Assembly (NCBI GenBank): GCA_965228785.1
Contig: CBDDIF010000002.1
Location: 2,542,001 to 2,606,000, forward strand
Direction of reading: 5' to 3'
DNA length: 64,000 bases
Origin: Hoeflea_A sp965228785
GTDB lineage: Bacteria > Pseudomonadota > Alphaproteobacteria > Rhizobiales > Rhizobiaceae
Numbering within the stretch: the stretch's first letter is position 1; each line of letters starts with the position of its first letter. Under the pieces are notes generated by a model. It searched no databases. It was not told the DNA's origin and worked only from the letters and a program-made list of their open reading frames with translations. Below are positions 43,962-51,181 of this stretch, in pieces. A program made the position numbers and the translations under genes.

Positions 43962-45500
43962 ATGACCGGGCTTGCCTCCTTCCTGTCGGCGATTTCCGAT
44001 ATCGTGTTCAGTGCGGCCATTCTGGACGTACTGTGGGCAACGCTTCTCGGCATCATCGTCGGTTCCTTGCCGGGCCTGACCGCCACGCTGGGTGTCGCTC
44101 TGATGACGACGCTGACATTCAGTTTCGAAGCGGAACGGGCAATTCTCATCCTGATTTGCATGTATATCGGCGCCATCTATGGCGGCAGCCGCAGCGCCAT
44201 TTTGCTGAATATTCCTGGAACACCGGCAAACGCCGCGACCGCACTGGACGGGTTTCCGTTATCCCGCGCCGGCAAGGCCGGCTCGGCGATGGCCGTGGCC
44301 ACGACGGGCTCCTTCATCGGATCGATGATCGGTATGCTGGCGCTGGCCCTGATCGCGCCGCTCTTGGCGGAAGTCGCACTGTCCTTCGGCGCCTTCGAGT
44401 TTTTCTGGCTAGCGGTGTTTGGCGTCCTCGTCGCCGGCCAGTTGACGGCCTTCGATGACCCGATCAAGGGCTGGATCGCAGGGTTTCTGGGCCTGTTCGT
44501 CGCCATGATCGGTCAGGAGGGCATCCACGCGGTGCCACGGTTTTCCTACGGCAATACGGACCTTTCCGGCGGTATCGGTCTGCTGCCGGCGATGGTCGGC
44601 GCCTTCGGCCTCGCGGAAATTCTCACTGTCATGCGGCAGGCGAATTACGAGGTTGTGCGCGGCGAGATCGGCAGCGTCCTGTCCGGTATTCGCGACGCGC
44701 TGCGCTACCGGATTACCGCCATCCGCAGCGGTCTGATCGGCACTTTCATGGGTCTCATCCCGGGCGTCGGCGAAGACATGGGATCATGGGCCAGCTATGC
44801 GGCCGCCCGCATGCAGTCGCGCGAGCGAGATCAATTCGGCAAAGGCTCCGTTGAAGGTCTCATGGCCGCCGAAACCGGCAACAATGCAGCGGTGCCCGGC
44901 GCGCTCATTCCGGTCCTGACACTTGCCGTACCGGGAAGCGCCCCGGCAGCGGTTTTGCTTGCGGCGATGATCATTCACGGCGTCCGGCCCGGGCCGCTGA
45001 TCATGATCGAATCTCCTGATTTCGTGTATCAGGTGGTGGCGATGGTGTTCATGGCGACCACTGCCATGGCCGTTCTCGGATTGCTTCTCACGCGACCGCT
45101 GCTCCTGGTGTTGCGGGTCCGCCGCGAAATCCTGATGCCGATCATATTCGTGCTGTGTACCGTCGGTGCCTTCGCCATCGCGAGCCGGATATTCGACGTC
45201 TGGGTGATGCTGTTCTTCGGTGTCGCCGGATTTGTGCTGCGAGAGCTCAAGTATCCGATGGCACCGCTCATCCTCGGGATCGTGCTCGGTGACATTCTAG
45301 ACAAGAGCCTGCGCCGCGGCCTGGTCCTGACAGACGGCGACCTGACGCCCTTCTTCACCCGTCCGATCAGCCTCATCCTCTGGCTGAGTGCGTTGTTGTT
45401 CATCGTCCTGTCGATGCCCGGGATCCGAAGGCGGATCGGCGGCATGCTCGGTGGTTTTCGCCGCGAGACCGGCGGTGCGGACAAGGGAGGCGCGGCATGA
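43962..45500 (+). CDS. tctA: Tripartite tricarboxylate transporter, large permease subunit
   Basis: 512 aa with about twelve membrane helices. LLGIIVGSLPGLTATLGVALM and ICMYIGAIYGGSRSAILLNIPGTPANAATALDG are the TctA signatures; GLIPGVGEDMGSW appears in the second half, with Glu/Asp in place of the more common Gly-Pro-Gly context. Overlaps tctB by 4 bp. Start ATG 43962 lies 172 bp after tctC. Confidence 0.92.
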   Translation: MTGLASFLSAISDIVFSAAILDVLWATLLGIIVGSLPGLTATLGVALMTTLTFSFEAERAILILICMYIGAIYGGSRSAILLNIPGTPANAATALDGFPLSRAGKAGSAMAVATTGSFIGSMIGMLALALIAPLLAEVALSFGAFEFFWLAVFGVLVAGQLTAFDDPIKGWIAGFLGLFVAMIGQEGIHAVPRFSYGNTDLSGGIGLLPAMVGAFGLAEILTVMRQANYEVVRGEIGSVLSGIRDALRYRITAIRSGLIGTFMGLIPGVGEDMGSWASYAAARMQSRERDQFGKGSVEGLMAAETGNNAAVPGALIPVLTLAVPGSAPAAVLLAAMIIHGVRPGPLIMIESPDFVYQVVAMVFMATTAMAVLGLLLTRPLLLVLRVRREILMPIIFVLCTVGAFAIASRIFDVWVMLFFGVAGFVLRELKYPMAPLILGIVLGDILDKSLRRGLVLTDGDLTPFFTRPISLILWLSALLFIVLSMPGIRRRIGGMLGGFRRETGGADKGGAA

Positions 45501-46012
45501 CCCCGAAACCCCTCGACCGGGCGGATTTCATTTCGGCCATCGTGCTGATCGTCTTCGCACTGGCCGTCATTGTGGAGAGCCTGCGGATCGATCATCTGGA
45601 AGGCCTCGACATCGACCCCTACACGGCGCCGGGCCTTGTTCCGGGGCTGTTGGGTGGTCTGTTGCTGGTGTGCGGTCTCGCCCTTCTGGTCCGCTCTGCC
45701 CAACGCGGCGGCTGGCGGATGACCTTGAGCCCAGGCGTTTTGCCGAAGCTCTTGCAGAGCGATGTCACGCGGCGGGTCGGTCTGACGTTGGTGCTGACCT
45801 TCGGCTTCGCGCTGGGGCTGTTCGGCCGGGTGCCGTTCGGCCCCGGCGCTGCGTTCTTCGTGTTCGTTTTCATTCTTCTGCTCGGGCCGCGGCCGCGGTT
45901 TTCCGATCCGGGATGGCTGAAGCAGATTGCAATCGCCGCGGCAATCTCGATCTGCGCCGGCTACGGGATCGCTACCATCTTTACCGAAATCTTCGTCGTT
46001 AAACTGCCCTAG
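45497..46012 (+). CDS. tctB: Tripartite tricarboxylate transporter, small permease subunit
   Basis: 171 aa, four hydrophobic helices. Arrangement (helix, DIDPYTAPGLVPGLLGGLLL motif, then three C-terminal helices) is the TctB pattern. ATGA overlap with tctA, 9 bp gap to the next gene, so fully within the operon. Required with TctA for proton- or sodium-coupled carboxylate uptake. Confidence 0.85.
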   Translation: MTPKPLDRADFISAIVLIVFALAVIVESLRIDHLEGLDIDPYTAPGLVPGLLGGLLLVCGLALLVRSAQRGGWRMTLSPGVLPKLLQSDVTRRVGLTLVLTFGFALGLFGRVPFGPGAAFFVFVFILLLGPRPRFSDPGWLKQIAIAAAISICAGYGIATIFTEIFVVKLP

Positions 46013-46021
46013 GAACCCACC

Positions 46022-46867
46022 ATGAGACTGGCCCTCTGCAATGAAGTCCTTCGCGAATTGCCCTTCAGGGAGCAATGCGCCATGGCGGCAAACCTGGGAT
46101 ATGAAGGGATCGAGCTTGCTCCGTTCACCCTCGACGAGCAGCCGCATCTGCTCTCCGATGCACGACGGAAGGAGGTTCGGAACATTGCCGAGGGCGAGGG
46201 TGTGCCGATCATCGGCCTTCACTGGCTGCTGATCTCGCCGAAGGATCTGTCGATCACCAGCTCGGATCCCGACCGGGCGGCCAAAACCAGGGATGTTCTT
46301 CTCCGGCTTGTCGAGCTTTGTACTGATCTCGGGGGCACCGTTCTGGTGCACGGGTCTCCGGCACAGCGCGACCCCGCCGACGCCGACAGCCCGCAAGCTG
46401 CGTGGGACAACGCCTTGTCCTGTCTGCGCTCCGCCGGAGACGCGGCGCATCAGGCCGGCATTGTCTATTGCGTCGAACCATTGGCCCGCCGGCTGACGCC
46501 TTTCATCAATACGATCGATGACGCGGTCCGCTTTGTCGAACAGGCCGAATCCAAAGGCCTTCGGACAATGATCGACACCTGCGCAGCGGCTGAAATGGAA
46601 GCGGCCCCGGTCGCCGAGGTCATTCGTCTACGCTGGGGTGAAGGATACCTGGCGCATATCCAGATAAACGATCGCAATCAGCGCGCACCGGGACAGGGCG
46701 ACGACCGCTTCGGGCCGATTCTGCGCGCCCTTCATGATGTCGGCTATGACGGCCCGGTCTCTGTGGAGCCGTTTATCTACGAGCCGGACGGCCCGACAAC
46801 GGCGGCCGTGGCGGCGGGCTATGTCAGAGGCCTGCTCGAACAGATCGACGGGGAACACCATGGCTGA
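46022..46867 (+). CDS. Sugar phosphate isomerase/epimerase-like TIM-barrel protein
   Basis: 281 aa, AP-endonuclease-2 superfamily. MAANLGYEGIELAPF, GLHWLL, VLVHGSP, VYCVEPLARR, MIDTCAAAEME, HIQINDRNQRAPGQGDDRF and VSVEPF trace the barrel strands with the metal ligands Glu, Asp, His and Glu in expected places. Family members epimerise keto sugars or dehydrate inososes. Cytoplasmic. Overlaps the next gene by 8 bp. Confidence 0.85.
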   Translation: MRLALCNEVLRELPFREQCAMAANLGYEGIELAPFTLDEQPHLLSDARRKEVRNIAEGEGVPIIGLHWLLISPKDLSITSSDPDRAAKTRDVLLRLVELCTDLGGTVLVHGSPAQRDPADADSPQAAWDNALSCLRSAGDAAHQAGIVYCVEPLARRLTPFINTIDDAVRFVEQAESKGLRTMIDTCAAAEMEAAPVAEVIRLRWGEGYLAHIQINDRNQRAPGQGDDRFGPILRALHDVGYDGPVSVEPFIYEPDGPTTAAVAAGYVRGLLEQIDGEHHG

Positions 46868-48317
46868 GCCGGTTCGTTTCCGCGTCGTCGACACGCGCCT
46901 TGGCATCCTCAACGTCATGGCCCGCATGCCGTTCCGCTTCGGGTCCGTGTCAATCGATGCGATCGCCCAGGCGACCCTGGAGGTGACCATGGAGACCGCC
47001 GACGGTCGACGGTCACGCGGATATGCCGCGGATTTTCTGTCCTACAAATGGTTCGACAAACGACCCGAAAAGGGACCGGCCGAGGGCACGCTGGACCTGA
47101 TCGCGTCCATCGATGCCGCTGTGGACGCCTACCGAGGCGCCGGATTCGCATCCGCTTTCGACCATTGGCGCGATCTCCATCCGGCACTTGAAGAAGCCAG
47201 CCTGGCGCGCGACCATAATCGGCTGGGCGGTAATTTCGGCGTGTCGATGGTCGAGCGGGCAACCATAGATGCGATCGGCAGGTTGTTGGGACATGGTTTC
47301 GATCCGCTGGTGCGTGGTTCCGCGCTCGGCATCGACGAGCTGTCCGTCTTTACCGATCTTCCGCACGGGTCCGTTGTCGCCGCTCTCCCGGCGCAGCCAA
47401 GACAGCAGCTGACGTTACGCCACACCATAGGCCTTGCGGATCCGCTTTCGGCTGCCGATCTCGAGGTTCCCATCAACGACGGCTTTCCGGAAACGCTCGA
47501 GCAGTATCTGCGCGACGACGGCGTGCGCTATCTGAAAATCAAGGTCTCCGGAGACAGCGATGCTGATCTTCAGCGTCTGACGGATATCTGGCAGGTGGCC
47601 GCGGCCATCGGCGAACCCATCTCGACGACACTCGACGGCAACGAGCAATATGCTTCCACCGCAGAATTCGCCGCGCTGATGGAAGCGATCCGGGCACGAC
47701 CAAGCCTCCGGGACTTCTACGAATCGATCCTATTCATCGAGCAGCCCGTGGAGCGCACCGCTTGCCTTGACGGACCGCTCGATCCCGCGGCGCTCAAGGT
47801 GATCGGAAAGCCGCTGCTGATCGACGAAGCCGATGGCTGGACCACGGCATTTCAGGAGGCGATTGCCTGCGGCTACCAGGGTGTCAGTCACAAGAACTGC
47901 AAGGGTGTGTTCCGGTCCTTCCTCAACAACGCCCTTGCGGCTCAGCGCAACGCGGCCATTGGAGAGAGCCGCTACTTTCTCTCTGCCGAAGATCTCAGCA
48001 ACCTTCCGGTCGTTTCGCTGCAGTCCGACCTGGCAGTGGTTGCGACTCTCGGCATCAGCCATGTGGAGCGCAACGGGCATCATTTTTTCCGCGGGCTTGA
48101 TCATTTGTCGGTGGAAGAACGCCAGGCGGCGCTGCGCGAAGAGGGTCTCTACCGGGACAGGAACGGGTGCATCGCACTCGATATCGACAACGGCCAGATC
48201 GACGTTTCATCCCTCGACAAGCCGGGCTTCGGCTTTGCAAGCCCGCCCGACATGGAGCGTCTCATCCCGCCCGCCGACTGGAACTATGACATGTTGAGAA
48301 AGAAGTTGGACTCATGA
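46860..48317 (+). CDS. Enolase-superfamily (mandelate racemase/muconate lactonising) dehydratase-like protein
   Basis: 485 aa, longer than the usual 370-420. C-terminal barrel motifs YLKIKVSGD (catalytic Lys pair), TTLDGNEQY (metal Asp), LFIEQPVER (metal Glu) and LLIDEADGW are readable, with a later KNCKGV that may be the second base. The N-terminal capping domain is enlarged. Members dehydrate or racemise sugar acids; this one has an unusual length and I do not recognise its subgroup. ATG 46860 lies inside the previous gene. Confidence 0.8.
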   Translation: MAEPVRFRVVDTRLGILNVMARMPFRFGSVSIDAIAQATLEVTMETADGRRSRGYAADFLSYKWFDKRPEKGPAEGTLDLIASIDAAVDAYRGAGFASAFDHWRDLHPALEEASLARDHNRLGGNFGVSMVERATIDAIGRLLGHGFDPLVRGSALGIDELSVFTDLPHGSVVAALPAQPRQQLTLRHTIGLADPLSAADLEVPINDGFPETLEQYLRDDGVRYLKIKVSGDSDADLQRLTDIWQVAAAIGEPISTTLDGNEQYASTAEFAALMEAIRARPSLRDFYESILFIEQPVERTACLDGPLDPAALKVIGKPLLIDEADGWTTAFQEAIACGYQGVSHKNCKGVFRSFLNNALAAQRNAAIGESRYFLSAEDLSNLPVVSLQSDLAVVATLGISHVERNGHHFFRGLDHLSVEERQAALREEGLYRDRNGCIALDIDNGQIDVSSLDKPGFGFASPPDMERLIPPADWNYDMLRKKLDS

Positions 48318-49339
48318 CCGAACTGCCGGACAAATTCACTTCCGAGGACGAGCTTGAGGAGTTCATGACCCGTCCGTCGGTGCAACTGATCGAAGCGCTG
48401 AAATCTGTCGACGGGGACATCATGGTTCTCGGCGTTGCCGGCAAGATCGGACTGACGCTTGCCCGTCTTGCCAAGCGCGCAGCGCCCGAGAAGCGGATTA
48501 TCGGCGTGGCGCGATTTTCCGATCCGCAGGCCCGCAGCCGATTGGAAGCGGCAGATGTGGAGACGGTTGCCTGTGATCTGCTCGACCGCGACCAGATTGC
48601 CGGTCTCGAGCCCTGTCGGAACATCCTTTTTCTTGCCGGACGCAAATTCGGCGCCGCCAGCAATCAGCCGCTGACATGGGCCATGAATGGACATGTTCCG
48701 GCACTGGTCGCCGAACAGTTTCCGTCAAGCCGTATCGTCGCCTATTCGACGGCCTGCGTGTATCCGATGACGGATGTGGCATCCGGTGGTTCCGTCGAGG
48801 GCGACCCGCTGACGCCGATTGGAGAATATGCCAATTCCTGCATCGCACGAGAGCGGATATTCGAGTATTTCTCGGCACTCAACCAAACACCGGGAAAACT
48901 CTACAGGCTGAGCTATGCCATCGACATGCGCTACGGTGTGCTCCATGACATTGCCAACGCCGTTTTCAACGGTATCCCGGTCTCGCTTGCAATCAGCCAT
49001 GTCAACGTCATCTGGCAGGGTGATGCGAACAGCTACGCGCTGCAGCTCCTTGCGCACGTCACCACGCCGACCAGCCCGATCAACATTTCCGGCCCGGATA
49101 TGGCCGATGTTCGCCAGATTGCGGAGGCCTTCGGGAGGCACTTCGACCGACAACCCGAATTCGTTGGCGACCCGCAGCCGGAATCATTGCTTATGAACAC
49201 GCAAGCCCAGCGGCGTCTTTTCGGCCCGCCAACCGTGCCGCTCGACAAACTCATCGAGTGGACCGCGGACTGGATCTCAAGCGGCCGCGGCAGCCTCGGG
49301 AAACCAACCCATTTCGAAGTTCGCGATGGAACCTACTAA
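48314..49339 (+). CDS. NAD-dependent epimerase/dehydratase-like (extended SDR) protein
   Basis: 341 aa. A 30-residue acidic N-terminus precedes the Rossmann fold IMVLGVAGKIGLTLARLA; the standard SDR GxxGxxG reads GVAGKIG. The downstream catalytic region is YSTACVYPMTDVASGG...GEYANSCIARERIF, where the usual YxxxK reads YANSC, so the catalytic Lys is missing and the chemistry may differ. ISGPDMADVRQIAEAFG is the C-terminal family block. ATGA overlap upstream, 3 bp gap downstream. Confidence 0.75.
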   Translation: MTELPDKFTSEDELEEFMTRPSVQLIEALKSVDGDIMVLGVAGKIGLTLARLAKRAAPEKRIIGVARFSDPQARSRLEAADVETVACDLLDRDQIAGLEPCRNILFLAGRKFGAASNQPLTWAMNGHVPALVAEQFPSSRIVAYSTACVYPMTDVASGGSVEGDPLTPIGEYANSCIARERIFEYFSALNQTPGKLYRLSYAIDMRYGVLHDIANAVFNGIPVSLAISHVNVIWQGDANSYALQLLAHVTTPTSPINISGPDMADVRQIAEAFGRHFDRQPEFVGDPQPESLLMNTQAQRRLFGPPTVPLDKLIEWTADWISSGRGSLGKPTHFEVRDGTY

Positions 49340-49342
49340 CGC

Positions 49343-50059
49343 ATGCCAAAACTGATCGACACAGACGCGGCGGAAACGGCGACCTGGAAAACCGGCCGGG
49401 GTGCCGGAGCCGCCTCCCGCAATCCCGAACAGACGCGCCGCAACATCCTGGCTGCGGCAACGACCGAGTTTGCTGCCCGAGGCCTGGAAGGCGGCCGCAC
49501 CGACCGCATCGCCGAGCAAGCCGGCGTCGCGAAGCGGATGCTCTTTCATTATTTCGGATCGAAAGAAGGGCTGTTCCAGGCGGTTCTGGAAGACAACTAT
49601 GCCAAAATCCGTTCGATGGAATCAGAGCTGGAACTTTCCAGCCGCAGCCCGGAAGAGGCCATGGTCGAGCTGGTGGAGTTCAGCTTCAACTGGTTCCTGG
49701 AGCATCCTGAATTCGTGCCACTGCTGAACGAGGCCAACCTGCATAAAGGGCGCCACGTGCGTGCCTCTTCGGAGGTTCGAAAGCTGACCATGCCTCTGGT
49801 GGAGCAGATAGAAGACGTGCTGAGACGCGGCGTCGAAGCCGGCACGATGCGATCCGGCGTCGATCCGGTCGAACTCTACATGTCGATTGCCGGGACGAGC
49901 TATTTCACCTTCTCCAACCGCCACACACTGGGTGTGATCTTCGACCGCGACCTGATGAGCGATGCGTCGCTGTCGCGGCGGCGCCAGCATATCGTCGACC
50001 TGATCCTGGGGTATCTGCGAACCCCCGCCGACAGCGATGAAGGCGGGGCGCATCGATGA
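49343..50059 (+). CDS. TetR-family transcriptional regulator of the tct operon
   Basis: 238 aa. N-terminal helix-turn-helix RRNILAAATTEFAARGLEGGRTDRIAEQAGVAKRMLFHYFGSKEGLFQAVLE is typical; the C-terminal ligand domain is helical. Lying inside the operon (3 bp after the previous gene, 4-bp overlap with the next) it is likely to sense a pathway intermediate and repress the operon from the inverted repeat upstream of tctC. An unusual 25-residue extension precedes the HTH. Confidence 0.9.
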   Translation: MPKLIDTDAAETATWKTGRGAGAASRNPEQTRRNILAAATTEFAARGLEGGRTDRIAEQAGVAKRMLFHYFGSKEGLFQAVLEDNYAKIRSMESELELSSRSPEEAMVELVEFSFNWFLEHPEFVPLLNEANLHKGRHVRASSEVRKLTMPLVEQIEDVLRRGVEAGTMRSGVDPVELYMSIAGTSYFTFSNRHTLGVIFDRDLMSDASLSRRRQHIVDLILGYLRTPADSDEGGAHR

Positions 50060-51108
50060 CCGACAGCATTCCCAGCGATGTTCTTGCCGCTTTTCGCCTG
50101 GGCGGCGTCATCCCGGCTCATCCACTGGCTCTCGATGCCAACAGGACAATTGATGAGCGGCGCCAACGGGCCCTGACCCGGTATTACCTCGACGCCGGTG
50201 TCCTTGGAGTCGCCGTCGGTGTCCACACCACGCAATTCGAAATTCGCGACCACGGCATGCTGCGACCGGTGCTGCAACTGGCCGCGGAAGAAGCGACGAC
50301 ATGGACCACCACGCCGCGCCTGCTCGTCGCCGGCGCCGTGGGCCCGACACACCAGGCCGTCGCCGAAGCCCAGCTTGCACGGGAGCTTGGCTATCACGCC
50401 GTCCTGCTATCGCTGGCCGGGCTCGACAGCGATATCGATGCGCTCGTCGACCATTGCCGGGCCGTCGGCGAGGTGATGCCCCTGATCGGTTTCTATTTGC
50501 AGCCTGCCGTCGGCGGCCAAAAGCTGCCGCGTGCATTTTGGCGGCGATTTGCGGAGCTGGAGGCGGTTGTCGGCATCAAGATCGCACCCTTCAATCGCTA
50601 CGACACGCTCGATGTCGTGCGCGGGGTGGTGGAAGCCGGGGCCGAAGACCGGATCAGCCTCTACACCGGCAATGACGACCACATCGTCGCGGACCTGCTG
50701 ACTCCTTTCAATGTCATCCGGGACGAGAAAACCGTGACGATCCGAATTGTTGGCGGCTTGCTCGGGCATTGGTCGGTATGGACCCGTAAAGCGGTCGAAC
50801 TTGTCGACCGCGTCAAGGCGCTCGATCCGAAGGGGCAGATCGATCGCGACTGGCTTTCGCTTGATGCCGCCACGACCGAATGCAACGCGGCGTTTTTCGA
50901 CGCGGCCAACGGCTTCCAGGGCGTGATCGCCGGGCTCCACGAAGTGCTGCGCCGGCAGGGGCTGCTGGACGATATCCGTTGTCTTGATCCGACCGAAACC
51001 CTCGGCCCGGGGCAGATGCAGGAAATCGATCGGGTCTATGGCGACTATCCGGACATGAACGATGATGCCTTCATCGCCGCCAATCTGGAGTGTTGGCTTG
51101 GCGAGTAA
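50056..51108 (+). CDS. DapA-like (dihydrodipicolinate synthase family) aldolase
   Basis: 350 aa, somewhat longer than DapA (290-310). VIPAHPLALDANRTIDERRQRALTRYYLDAGVLGVAVGVHTTQFEI shows the N-terminal strand and a substrate loop; PLIGFYLQPAVGG carries the Tyr and AVVGIKIAPFNRYDTL the Schiff-base Lys. The canonical GTTGE loop reads GVHTTQFE. This points to a keto-acid aldolase or dehydratase acting late in a sugar-acid route. Last gene of the operon. Confidence 0.82.
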   Translation: MTDSIPSDVLAAFRLGGVIPAHPLALDANRTIDERRQRALTRYYLDAGVLGVAVGVHTTQFEIRDHGMLRPVLQLAAEEATTWTTTPRLLVAGAVGPTHQAVAEAQLARELGYHAVLLSLAGLDSDIDALVDHCRAVGEVMPLIGFYLQPAVGGQKLPRAFWRRFAELEAVVGIKIAPFNRYDTLDVVRGVVEAGAEDRISLYTGNDDHIVADLLTPFNVIRDEKTVTIRIVGGLLGHWSVWTRKAVELVDRVKALDPKGQIDRDWLSLDAATTECNAAFFDAANGFQGVIAGLHEVLRRQGLLDDIRCLDPTETLGPGQMQEIDRVYGDYPDMNDDAFIAANLECWLGE

Positions 51109-51181
51109 TGGCACCGTTCTTGGTGCCGCCCCATCCGAAAAGGCATTTTTTGCGGCATAGTCTTGGTCTAACCTGCGCCGG

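Noticed and set aside
45029..46450. 473-codon minus-strand frame opposite tctA/tctB
   Set aside because: Antisense to three well-supported operon genes; Arg/Gln/Pro-rich.
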